Of a DNA stretch of 7,555 nt, positions 1 to 5,806 are shown piece by piece (the stretch's first letter is position 1; each line of letters opens with the position of its first letter). The stretch comes from Bacillota bacterium (lineage in GTDB: Bacteria > Bacillota > Clostridia > UBA1381): positions 1 to 7,555 of the forward strand of contig JAJPXA010000145.1 of the NCBI GenBank assembly GCA_021205715.1, in the 5' to 3' direction. The notes under the pieces are model-generated. The model ran no database searches. It saw nothing but the letters and a program-made list of their open reading frames with translations, and was not told the DNA's origin. A program made the position numbers and the translations under genes.

Positions 1-1
1 C

Positions 2-262
2 GACTCGGTATGTGAAACCTTGCTTGGCCTTGACGCGACAAGCGGTCAAAACGCGGTTTCGCAGGCGAAGCTGTTCGGTGAGGCGGCGGACATTACCGGT
101 TTGATTTTAACCAAGCTCGACGGCACGGCAAAGGGCGGCATAGTGATAACGCTCGCGAAGGAGCAAAATTTGCCGGTTAAATTCGTCGGAGTGGGCGAGG
201 GAGCGGATGATTTGCAAGAGTTTAATCCGTCGGATTTCGCAAAGGCGTTATTTGAAGAATGA
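2..262 (+). CDS. ftsY: Signal recognition particle receptor FtsY, C-terminal fragment
   Basis: This is the 3' end of the gene for FtsY, the SRP-receptor GTPase that docks ribosome-nascent chain-SRP complexes at the membrane and hands them to SecYEG. Only 86 residues are in the window; the reading frame is open from base 2, so the gene is cut by the window edge and not truncated in nature. Visible landmarks of the NG-domain GTPase are a DATSGQNA segment (residues 11-18 of the fragment), the G4 guanine-specificity motif TKLD (37-40) running into DGTAKGG, and the G5 GVGE (63-66) followed by DDLQEFNP. The DGTAKGGIVI form is typical of FtsY, whereas Ffh normally has DGDARGGAAL and a further M domain, so Ffh is unlikely. 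The gene stops at TGA 260-262, immediately before a strong terminator, so it is the last gene of its operon. The next gene faces it tail to tail. Confidence 0.95.
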   Translation, partial: DSVCETLLGLDATSGQNAVSQAKLFGEAADITGLILTKLDGTAKGGIVITLAKEQNLPVKFVGVGEGADDLQEFNPSDFAKALFEE

Positions 263-263
263 T

Positions 264-297
264 AAAAAATCTCACCGTTACATCGGTGAGATTTTTT
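264..297. terminator. Bidirectional intrinsic terminator between ftsY and the CYTH gene
   Basis: The arms AAAAAATCTCACCG (264-277) and CGGTGAGATTTTTT (284-297) are perfect reverse complements around the six-base loop TTACAT. The outer six pairs are A:T, so the transcript ends in a U run whichever strand is read. The hairpin begins 2 nt after the ftsY stop and ends 5 nt before the CYTH stop on the other strand, so it fits one shared terminator for two converging transcription units. Confidence 0.93.
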
Positions 298-302
298 GCG
301 CT

Positions 303-848
303 TTATTTGGCGTGGTATTCATCCAAAAAGCGCGAATATTTACCCTTTGACGGCTCGGAAAATACGATGCCGATTCTGTTCAGCTCCGCTTTTAATTCGG
401 CGGGAATGTCCTCTGCGGTATATTCTATTTCGATTTCGTAGTCGTGCTTGTCAAAATACGTTGTCATATCAAGGCATATTTCCGTGTTATCGTCCCACAT
501 TTTTGACCGGCGCAGTGTCACAGCCGCGCCGATGCGGCGCGCGGCGCCGCTTTTAACTCCGGTGTATTTTTCGGGATTTTCTATAATCTGCGGCACGGAA
601 TCTATCGGGAATTCGGTTTCCTCACATATTTGAAGCGCGCTGTCACTGTTTTTGCGGCTCTTTACCTGAATAACCGCGCGGTTGTCCTTTTCGCGAACCC
701 TGAACATTATTCTGTTTTTTGAAAACACGCCGTTGTCGTCGGTGTAATAATTGTTTGTTTGCTCCTTTGCGCTGTCCCATTCAAAATGATTTTTCACCCT
801 GTCATATTCGTCGAATGTCAGCAGGCATTTATATTCCTTTTCAAGCAT
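303..848 (-). CDS. CYTH domain protein (triphosphate tunnel metalloenzyme family)
   Basis: A 181-residue protein of the CYTH superfamily, whose members (class IV adenylate cyclases, thiamine triphosphatases, inorganic triphosphatases) act on triphosphate substrates inside a beta tunnel using divalent metal. The family signature ExExK is present at the extreme N-terminus (E3, E5, K7). Basic tunnel candidates follow: R50 and R52 in MFRVRE, K63 in QVKSR, and R113/R114. The acidic strand DYEIEIEY carries E138, E140 and E142, and a late K168 lies in the SKGKYSR segment. There is no signal peptide, so it is cytoplasmic. The substrate cannot be read from sequence. The ATG at 848 is preceded by AAGGA (861-857) at 8 nt, and that site lies inside the last codons of the DUF2264 gene, whose stop is only 4 nt upstream. 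Translational coupling with that gene is therefore likely. It is the last gene of the minus-strand operon. Confidence 0.85.
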   Translation of the reverse strand: MLEKEYKCLLTFDEYDRVKNHFEWDSAKEQTNNYYTDDNGVFSKNRIMFRVREKDNRAVIQVKSRKNSDSALQICEETEFPIDSVPQIIENPEKYTGVKSGAARRIGAAVTLRRSKMWDDNTEICLDMTTYFDKHDYEIEIEYTAEDIPAELKAELNRIGIVFSEPSKGKYSRFLDEYHAK

Positions 849-852
849 AAAA

Positions 853-2532
853 TCAGTCCTTTTGTATTATTTCGGTTTCGATAACCGTTTCGCCCGCTTT
901 GATTTTGTAAGCCGCGGCGGGAATCACGCTTTTGTTGTACATTATGTTTGTGTTCGGCGATGCCGATATTATAATGCCCTCGCCGCCGCTCTTTGATACG
1001 ACTGTGCAGAACGAGAAATTATTTCGCACCGTTGCAGTACCTTTGTCGCATTCACTAATACGTCTGTCCCTATCTCGGTCGGCGACCGCGACGCCGCAGG
1101 CGTACGCGGTACACTCATCCGGCGAAATTATAATATGCACTCTTTTGTGTCCCCGTTCGGTAGGCGTGATTTTCGTGGTTACGCGTATATCGCGAAATGC
1201 CGACCAGCGCGTTGTCACGGTGTTATCCCTTATTTCAAAACCGTATGAGCGGTCGCGTCCCAAAATAACGTTATTCAGCTTAAAGCAAAGCGAGCTGTCG
1301 GGCGCGAATTCCTCAAGCGACACGTTTGAATAGGGGACACTAAAACCAAAGACGGTGGAATACGCGAATTTTAAATATTTGGGTATTATCTGACCGCATC
1401 CGAATTCATTATGTGTCCCCGCGGGGTACGCGGTAACGGAAGCACCGTATCTTGCGGTTACCATATCCGCGGCGGATATGGTCTTTATCCTGTCGAGCTT
1501 TGGGATTGGGAGCGGCTCCGCGGCGAAAAATTCGCTGTCCTTTGGGAGCGCCAAAAACGCGAATGCTTTAAGCGACCAATACGGCGAGCCGTAGGCGTTG
1601 TAATGCTCCGCCGGCAGCAGGTTTTGATATTTGTAGCCAACGGTTAAAAGATGAGCGTAGTCGAACATATCGCTTTTTTGCCACCGCTCCAAATTTCGCG
1701 TTATTATGCCTTTTATAACGCCTATCGGGAACGGGCGCACATCCGCGAACACGCACGCGCTCCAAAATGCAATCTGCGCGAAACGGTATGTAAGCGAGCG
1801 CCCGTAGGGGAGCGCCTCGCCGTCATCGGCAAACCAATATATAAACGAGCGCGCGAACACCTCGGCGCGTTCTCTGAATTTTTTCGCGTAGTCGGTATCC
1901 TCGAATTTCGAGTATATCAAGCCGTAAAAATGAAAGGCGAATGAAATGTAATAGTCCTTTTGACCCTTTTCCCCGTCCTTATACCAGCCGTCGCCGATGT
2001 AAAACTCGTCGATGCGTTTTAAATCGCTTTCCAAGCGTTCCTTTGAGTATTCTTCGCCGCGCTTTTTTAAGGCGATATTAACTAAAATTCTGAAAAATAT
2101 CCAGTTGCTGTCGCAAACCTCGTGGGTGTTTATTTGAGAGAGCCACGCGCACAGCGAATTTTTCGCCTTTTCCGAGAGCGGCTCGTATAAAATCTCGGGG
2201 CACAGCAAAAGCGCGTAAGCGAACGCCGCCATTTCGACAAAGCGCTGATCTCTGTCGCGGCAGTCGCCGAAATACTCGTCACTTTCGGGATCGGTGCCGT
2301 TTGTTATGCCTTCAAGGTAGATTTTTTCAAATTCCGCGTCGCGGCCGCCGCCGCAAAAATACGGAACCAGGCCCCAAAGCGGACGCGAAAAGCTCTCGCA
2401 CCTCGCCGCGCCGTCATCGTACCACGCCGCGTGCCCGCGATGAATTATGCCGGCTTTTTTGGGGGTGTAAAGACCTCGTAACGGGTTTAAAATGTCAAAA
2501 AGCATATTTTCAAAATCATTTTTTGTTTTCAT
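853..2532 (-). CDS. DUF2264 domain protein, GH154-like carbohydrate-active enzyme candidate
   Basis: A 559-residue protein matching the DUF2264 family by its conserved blocks: ESFSRPLWGL (46-55), SNWIFFRILVN (142-152), DGWYKDG (181-187), DYYISFAFHFYGL (193-205), DDGEALPYGRSLTYRFAQ (236-253) and NAYGSPYWSLKAFAFLALP (312-330). The helical, tryptophan- and tyrosine-rich first ~335 residues suggest an alpha/alpha barrel. The rest (from about 345, with GTHNEFGCGQIIPKYLKFAYS at 372-392) looks like the beta-rich C-terminal domain. From memory, DUF2264 relatives include the CAZy GH154 family with beta-glucuronidase activity; whether this divergent member shares it is inference. No signal peptide is visible, so it would act in the cytoplasm, perhaps on imported uronic-acid oligosaccharides. 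The ATG at 2532 follows AAGGAG (2545-2540) with a 7-nt spacer, and the first 17 nt of the gene overlap the end of dinB. A lyase or other carbohydrate activity is the main alternative. Confidence 0.85.
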   Translation of the reverse strand: MKTKNDFENMLFDILNPLRGLYTPKKAGIIHRGHAAWYDDGAARCESFSRPLWGLVPYFCGGGRDAEFEKIYLEGITNGTDPESDEYFGDCRDRDQRFVEMAAFAYALLLCPEILYEPLSEKAKNSLCAWLSQINTHEVCDSNWIFFRILVNIALKKRGEEYSKERLESDLKRIDEFYIGDGWYKDGEKGQKDYYISFAFHFYGLIYSKFEDTDYAKKFRERAEVFARSFIYWFADDGEALPYGRSLTYRFAQIAFWSACVFADVRPFPIGVIKGIITRNLERWQKSDMFDYAHLLTVGYKYQNLLPAEHYNAYGSPYWSLKAFAFLALPKDSEFFAAEPLPIPKLDRIKTISAADMVTARYGASVTAYPAGTHNEFGCGQIIPKYLKFAYSTVFGFSVPYSNVSLEEFAPDSSLCFKLNNVILGRDRSYGFEIRDNTVTTRWSAFRDIRVTTKITPTERGHKRVHIIISPDECTAYACGVAVADRDRDRRISECDKGTATVRNNFSFCTVVSKSGGEGIIISASPNTNIMYNKSVIPAAAYKIKAGETVIETEIIQKD

Positions 2533-3721
2533 TCTCGTTCTCCTTTTTGTTTATTATTCCTATGGCGCTTTTTCCGAATTTGTTTTTAATCGCATCCACG
2601 GTTCGCTCAATGGTTTCTTGTTTTTTTCGCCGCTCGTCCGGCGTGTCGAACAGGCTTATCTGCTCGTGAACCGCGTCCTCTTTTATAAGACCGGTTCCCG
2701 TTACCGTTATCATTCGAAGCGGCTTTTGCATATTCCAGCAATCGGTTATTATCTCCATTGCGGTCAAATGTATATCGCGCGAAACGGATGTCGGACGGGG
2801 CAGCTTTCTTTGACGCTGTATCGTGCGAAAGGACGGATCGCGCAGCTGAACCTGAACGGTCGAGCATTTTAAGCCGTGCTTGCGCAGTCTTTGCGCCACG
2901 CTGTCGCAAAGCGGTTTAATGCTGTGGCGGATAACGTCCTCGCCGAGCAAATCGCGCGGGAACGTTTCGCCTTTGCCGACGGATTTTACCTCGGTTTTTT
3001 CGTAAATCGAACGCACCGGCTCGCGGTCAAGACCGTTGGCGTATAAATGCAGCTGCGTTCCCGCTTTGCCAAGCCGCGACGTCAGCAGCCGCTCGTCGGC
3101 GCGCGCGAGGTCGCCGATGGTTTTTAAGCCCAGCTCATCAAGCCTGACTTTTGTGTTTTTTCCCACATATAAAAGCTCCGACGCGTTTAGCTGGAAGATG
3201 TATTTTCGCCAATTTTCGCGCGAGAAAACGGTTGTCGCGTCCGGCTTTTTGTAGTCGCTTCCGAGTTTTGCGAATACTTTGCAAAACGAAACTCCGACCG
3301 AGATTGTAAGACCGATTTCCTCTCTTACGATTTTGCGAAGATTATTCGCGATTGTTACGCCGTCGCCGAAAAGGCGCGCGCTTCCCGTGACGTCGAGCCA
3401 AGCCTCGTCAAGTCCGAACGGTTCAATTAAGTCTGTGTAACGCTTGTATATATCCATAACCCTTTGCGAAAATTGTTTGTAAATGTCGTGGCGGGGCGGC
3501 ACAATCACAAGATTTGGACATTTTTGCCTTGCCTGATGTATAGTTTCGGCGGTTTGGATATTGTATTTTTTTGCTAATTCGTTTTTCGCCAGAATTATTC
3601 CGTGGCGGTTTTCCGAGCTTCCGCCCACCGCCATCGGCACGTTTTTTAATTCGGGATTTAAAACGCACTCGACCGACGCGTAAAATCCGTTGCAGTCGCA
3701 ATGCAAAATCGTTCTGTCCAT
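2516..3721 (-). CDS. dinB: DNA polymerase IV, Y-family translesion polymerase
   Basis: A 401-residue error-prone polymerase that copies past damaged template bases. The palm metal ligands are D9 (in HCDCNGFYASVE) and D105/E106 (in GLDEAWLDVTGS), and Y14 is the steric-gate position that excludes ribonucleotides. The segment SVGVSFCKVFAKLGSD (141-156) is the conserved palm/fingers block, with Cys147 where Asn is usual. A helix-hairpin-helix thumb follows (about 183-206), then a little-finger domain (about 235-345). QISLF at 354-358 is a canonical sliding-clamp binding motif, so the polymerase is probably recruited by DnaN. The tail is Lys/Glu/Asn-rich and overlaps the ribosome binding site of the next gene. 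The ATG at 3721 is chosen because AGAAGGG (3735-3729) lies 7 nt upstream and homologues begin with MDRTILHCD. An in-frame ATG at 3787 has no ribosome binding site and would run through the adjacent inverted repeat. It heads the operon with the DUF2264 and CYTH genes. No LexA box was seen upstream. Confidence 0.95.
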   Translation of the reverse strand: MDRTILHCDCNGFYASVECVLNPELKNVPMAVGGSSENRHGIILAKNELAKKYNIQTAETIHQARQKCPNLVIVPPRHDIYKQFSQRVMDIYKRYTDLIEPFGLDEAWLDVTGSARLFGDGVTIANNLRKIVREEIGLTISVGVSFCKVFAKLGSDYKKPDATTVFSRENWRKYIFQLNASELLYVGKNTKVRLDELGLKTIGDLARADERLLTSRLGKAGTQLHLYANGLDREPVRSIYEKTEVKSVGKGETFPRDLLGEDVIRHSIKPLCDSVAQRLRKHGLKCSTVQVQLRDPSFRTIQRQRKLPRPTSVSRDIHLTAMEIITDCWNMQKPLRMITVTGTGLIKEDAVHEQISLFDTPDERRKKQETIERTVDAIKNKFGKSAIGIINKKENENENKK

Positions 3722-3743
3722 AAGCCATCCCTTCTGTGTTAGT

Positions 3744-3772
3744 AATGTAAATTTGGGTTTAGGTGAGTGATT
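3744..3772 (+). repeat. Left terminal inverted repeat of the hairpin-rich element
   Basis: Pairs with 4194-4222. The matching blocks are AATG (3744-3747), the perfect 11-mer TTTGGGTTTAG (3752-3762), and then TG, GT and ATT at 3764-3765, 3767-3768 and 3770-3772. It starts only 8 nt upstream of the dinB ribosome binding site, so dinB's leader and probably its promoter lie within or beyond the element. Confidence 0.65.
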
Positions 3773-3800
3773 GACGTTTGTAAACATTGTGCATTAACAT
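3771..3800 (+). promoter_or_regulatory. Possible sigma-A promoter reading into the hairpin element
   Basis: TTGACG (3771-3776) matches five of six -35 consensus bases. TAACAT (3795-3800) matches four of six -10 bases after an 18-nt spacer. It points away from dinB, into the hairpin array, and would start RNA near 3807. The palindrome GTTTGTAAAC (3776-3785) lies in the spacer. This is only a consensus match in AT-rich DNA. Confidence 0.25.
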
Positions 3801-3803
3801 AGC

Positions 3804-3863
3804 GTTCTTTTTCTTGAAAAAGATTAAAAAGTTGTTCTTTTTCTGAAAAGAACCAAAAGCACC
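3804..3863. repeat. Degenerate 30-bp tandem duplication with hairpin-forming units
   Basis: Units 3804-3833 and 3834-3863 both start with GTTCTTTTTCT and continue with a similar A-rich half (one-base shift needed). Each unit folds on itself: TCTTTTTC (3806-3813) pairs with GAAAAAGA (3816-3823), and GTTCTTTT (3834-3841) with AAAAGAAC (3846-3853). Confidence 0.6.
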
Positions 3864-3882
3864 AAAGGGTTGCACCCTTTGG
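3862..3882. repeat. Perfect 9-bp mini-hairpin with a TGC loop
   Basis: CCAAAGGGT (3862-3870) and ACCCTTTGG (3874-3882) are perfect complements around TGC. On neither strand does a T run follow, so it is not a typical intrinsic terminator. Confidence 0.7.
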
Positions 3883-3973
3883 AAACCCCTTGTTGAGAGA
3901 TGTATGTTAATGTGCTTGGTAAATAGGCTCTTGCAAATGGAAAATCTCAGGGTCTTGGAGATACTGACGCTTT

Positions 3974-3992
3974 CGGAATGCGTAGCATTCCG
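3974..3992. repeat. Perfect 8-bp mini-hairpin with a GTA loop
   Basis: CGGAATGC (3974-3981) pairs with GCATTCCG (3985-3992). It belongs to the same series of short-loop hairpins as those at 3862-3882 and 4124-4191. Confidence 0.65.
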
Positions 3993-4049
3993 TAGGGATT
4001 AGCATATCTTACAGACAACAGCGTTTTTCAAAGCTGCAAGCAGTCATAC

Positions 4050-4077
4050 CCGACGCGGCGGTCGGCGCCTTTGGCGC
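4050..4077. repeat. Two abutting GC-rich mini-hairpins
   Basis: CCGAC (4050-4054) pairs with GTCGG (4061-4065), and GCGCC (4065-4069) pairs with GGCGC (4073-4077) around TTT. They share base 4065, so both cannot form at full length at once. The stems are only 5 bp, so each alone is weak evidence. Confidence 0.4.
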
Positions 4078-4123
4078 TCTCCCTTAGCTTGCGTCAGTGG
4101 GGTTGTGTTAATATTCTCCAAAA

Positions 4124-4191
4124 GCGAAACGACAGTTTCGCACGCAGGTCAAGGACTGCAAGTCCTTGCGGAGCGCGAGGCAGAGCCTCGC
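4124..4191. repeat. Three consecutive short-loop hairpins
   Basis: Three perfect stems follow each other with 6-8 nt gaps: GCGAAAC/GTTTCGC (4124-4141, loop GACA), CAAGGACT/AGTCCTTG (4150-4168, loop GCA) and GCGAGGC/GCCTCGC (4175-4191, loop AGA). The stems differ in sequence but share one geometry. This argues for selection on structure, or for a repeat family defined by its fold. No T tract follows, so terminator function is unlikely. Confidence 0.65.
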
Positions 4192-4193
4192 AT

Positions 4194-4222
4194 AATTACG
4201 CATCTAAACCCAAAATATCATT
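4194..4222 (-). repeat. Right terminal inverted repeat of the hairpin-rich element
   Basis: Reverse complement partner of 3744-3772, with the 11-bp core CTAAACCCAAA at 4204-4214. It ends 16 nt beyond the stop codon of the GH5 gene, so the element abuts that gene's 3' end. Confidence 0.65.
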
Positions 4223-4238
4223 GCGTTTCGGCGGTGAT

Positions 4239-5783
4239 TTAAAAATTTGCAAATACAAATTTACCCGATTCTGTCAGTTCATCCCATGCTATTCCGTCGG
4301 ATATATCCGCGCCGGAAACAACTGCGGCGCTGGTTTCGTTTTTATCGCACAGTGACCAGTTTACGCGGCTTATCCCGTTTTCGTTCATAAAATCAATCCA
4401 TTTTTGCGCCTCGTCGAGGTACACGCCTCCGCTGCCGTCGGCGGCGCTTGTGCCCCATTCGGATACGAACACCGGCAAACCGCAGCTTGCAATTCTCTCG
4501 CGCAGCCACTCGGTATGCGTGCCCGCGTAGAAATGGCAGGTGTACATTATATTTTCCGCGTCAAGCGGATCCGCAGCCGCCTCGTGCAAATCCTGACTCC
4601 AGGTCGGACTGCCGACAAGTATGATGCCGCGGCTGTTTTCGCGTATCACGGATATAATGCGTTCCGCGTAAGGCTTGACATTCCCGCTCCAGGTTATGCT
4701 TCCGTTCGGCTCGTTGCATATCTCGTATATCACCGCCGGCTCGTCGGCATAACGCGCGGACATCTCGGCGAAAAATTCCGCCGCCGCGTCAATACTCGTC
4801 ATCGGGTCGCCGTCGCTTAAAATATGCCAGTCGATTATCACGTACATATCGCAGGCTATAGCGGTGTCAACCGCCGATATAAGCGTGCTTTTCACGCTCG
4901 CGTCGCTCAAATACCCGCCCTCGGCGGTATACATCGCGCATCTGAACACATTCGCGCCGTATTCGGCGGTGGAGCGTATCGCGGCTTCCGATGTAAATTG
5001 CGGATACCACTGTAAGCCGTGCGAGCTCATACCGCTTAAAATCACACTCTCGCCGTTTTCGTTCACCAGCTGCGTGCCGCTGACACTCAGCCATCCGTTA
5101 TCGCTTACGCCGCCCGATATGTAGGTTTTTTCCGCTTGCGGCTCAGGCGTTGCCGCCGGAGTATACGCGCCGTATTCGCCGCCGCTTATTCCAACCGCGC
5201 GCATAATCACCGCGCAAGCCTCGGCGCGGGTAATCGTGCTTTTGGGATTTAAACGGCTGTACTCATCGCCGTTTACGACCCCGCTGCAATACGCGGCAAA
5301 CATAGACTCGTAATACCTGCCGTCAAGGTCGGAAAAGTCGCTTACCTCGGAATACACCGTATTGTAATCACCCGCTTCATCGGGCAAAAACGCGTTCATC
5401 ACGATTTTTACCGCGAGCTGACGCGTTATCGGCTCATCATATGTCGTGCCGTCGGGCGGAATCTCATCCCAATCGAAAAATCCCGCGTTAAGCGCGGCTT
5501 GAATAAAGCCGTCCGCCCAGTGACTGTTTGCGCTTTCGCTCGCTTCCGTGCCCGTTATGCGGCATACCACCGATACAAGCTCCGCCTTTGTTATAGTGCC
5601 CTCCGGACGGAACGTGCCGTCCTCATAGCCGGTCAGATAACCGTTTTCCGCCATAGCCTCAACATCATCGCTGTACCATGCGCCGCTGTCGACATCGGCG
5701 AACGTGTCGGCGCACGCGGTCGCGGATATGAGCAATACGCAAAGCGAAAGAGCAAGCGTTGATAATCTTTTTATAAAATTCAA
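4239..5783 (-). CDS. Secreted SLH-domain endoglucanase, glycoside hydrolase family 5 (GH5_2-like)
   Basis: A 514-residue secreted enzyme predicted to cut internal beta-1,4-glucan bonds (cellulose or related) at the cell surface. The signal peptide is residues 1-25 (MNFIKRL then a hydrophobic core), with likely cleavage at ACA/DTF. Three SLH domains follow, about 27-77, 83-133 and 146-198 (for example YEDGTFRPEGTITKAELV), which in Gram-positives bind secondary wall polymers. A Pro/Thr-containing linker (about 199-226) leads to the GH5 domain (230-514). Catalytic residues are visible: acid/base E358 in CNEPNG and nucleophile E442 in SEWG. R281, H255, H320, H417 and W476 occupy the usual active-site motifs. 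LSVSGTQLVNENG and SSHGLQWYPQF are typical of the GH5_2 cellulase subgroup. TTG at 5783 is chosen because GGAGGTG (5796-5790) ends 6 nt upstream and it gives a clean signal peptide. The in-frame GTG at 5813 falls inside a hairpin with no ribosome binding site. Mannanase or xyloglucanase activity cannot be excluded. Confidence 0.92.
   Translation of the reverse strand: MNFIKRLSTLALSLCVLLISATACADTFADVDSGAWYSDDVEAMAENGYLTGYEDGTFRPEGTITKAELVSVVCRITGTEASESANSHWADGFIQAALNAGFFDWDEIPPDGTTYDEPITRQLAVKIVMNAFLPDEAGDYNTVYSEVSDFSDLDGRYYESMFAAYCSGVVNGDEYSRLNPKSTITRAEACAVIMRAVGISGGEYGAYTPAATPEPQAEKTYISGGVSDNGWLSVSGTQLVNENGESVILSGMSSHGLQWYPQFTSEAAIRSTAEYGANVFRCAMYTAEGGYLSDASVKSTLISAVDTAIACDMYVIIDWHILSDGDPMTSIDAAAEFFAEMSARYADEPAVIYEICNEPNGSITWSGNVKPYAERIISVIRENSRGIILVGSPTWSQDLHEAAADPLDAENIMYTCHFYAGTHTEWLRERIASCGLPVFVSEWGTSAADGSGGVYLDEAQKWIDFMNENGISRVNWSLCDKNETSAAVVSGADISDGIAWDELTESGKFVFANF
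4243..4262 (-). terminator. Weak AT-only hairpin at the 3' end of the GH5 gene
   Basis: Read on the minus strand, AAATTTG and CAAATTT pair around a 6-nt loop and run into a short T run that forms the TAA stop region. All but one pair is A:T and the stem lies inside the coding sequence, so this is at best a weak terminator. Without it, GH5 transcription would continue into the hairpin element and dinB. Confidence 0.22.
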
Positions 5784-5789
5784 ATTAAA

Positions 5790-5796
5790 CACCTCC
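5790..5796 (-). promoter_or_regulatory. Ribosome binding site that fixes the TTG start of the GH5 gene
   Basis: GGAGGTG on the minus strand complements seven bases of the 16S 3' end and sits 6 nt before TTG at 5783. This start gives a 514-residue product whose signal peptide begins MNFIKRL. Confidence 0.8.
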
Positions 5797-5806
5797 GAAA
5801 TCAAAC

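Larger units (their letters stand above)
3792..3912. repeat. Nested inverted repeat pair CATTAACAT / ATGTTAATG
   Basis: CATTAACAT at 3792-3800 is the exact reverse complement of ATGTTAATG at 3904-3912. The pair brackets the left hairpin cluster (3804-3882), so this could be a module of its own. A third partial copy, TGTTAAT, lies at 4106-4112. Confidence 0.45.
3963..4098. repeat. Nested inverted repeat pair ACTGACGC / GCGTCAGT
   Basis: ACTGACGC (3963-3970) is the exact reverse complement of GCGTCAGT (4091-4098). In RNA it could close a 136-nt domain containing the hairpins at 3974-3992, 4050-4065 and 4065-4077. An 8-bp match over this distance may be chance. Confidence 0.4.
3744..4222. mobile_element. 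Candidate MITE-like, hairpin-rich element flanked by 29-bp inverted repeats
   Basis: This non-coding block fills nearly all of the space between the GH5 stop and the dinB ribosome binding site. Its ends are imperfect inverted repeats: 3744-3772 matches the reverse complement of 4194-4222 at 23 of 29 positions, including a perfect 11-bp core (TTTGGGTTTAG at 3752-3762, CTAAACCCAAA at 4204-4214). Inside are at least seven small hairpins, a degenerate 30-bp tandem duplication and two nested inverted repeat pairs. No transposase or convincing ORF is present, so if mobile it is non-autonomous. No clear target-site duplication is visible next to either end, which weakens the transposon reading. A structured non-coding RNA, or a dispersed intergenic repeat of another type, is the alternative. 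The family is not recognised. Confidence 0.45.

Noticed and set aside
30..262. Ffh (SRP54) instead of FtsY for the left-edge fragment
   Set aside because: The DGTAKGGIVI form and the end of the protein soon after the GVGE/DDL/F-P motif fit FtsY; Ffh would continue into a methionine-rich M domain.
3722..3787. N-terminal extension of DinB from an in-frame ATG at 3787
   Set aside because: No ribosome binding site precedes it, the extra 22 residues would be read through the inverted repeat, and AGAAGGG sits 7 nt before ATG 3721, where homologues start.
3834..3853. LexA/SOS box at GTTC...GAAC near dinB
   Set aside because: The half-sites are in the opposite order (GTTC first) and 12 nt apart, unlike the Firmicutes GAAC-N4-GTTC operator.
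3834..4191. CRISPR array
   Set aside because: The hairpins have different stem sequences and irregular spacing. There is no conserved direct repeat with unique spacers, and no cas genes are present.
4071..4355. Plus-strand open frame of 94 codons across the element and the GH5 3' end
   Set aside because: It has no ribosome binding site, starts within a hairpin, and its second half is antisense to the GH5 coding sequence.
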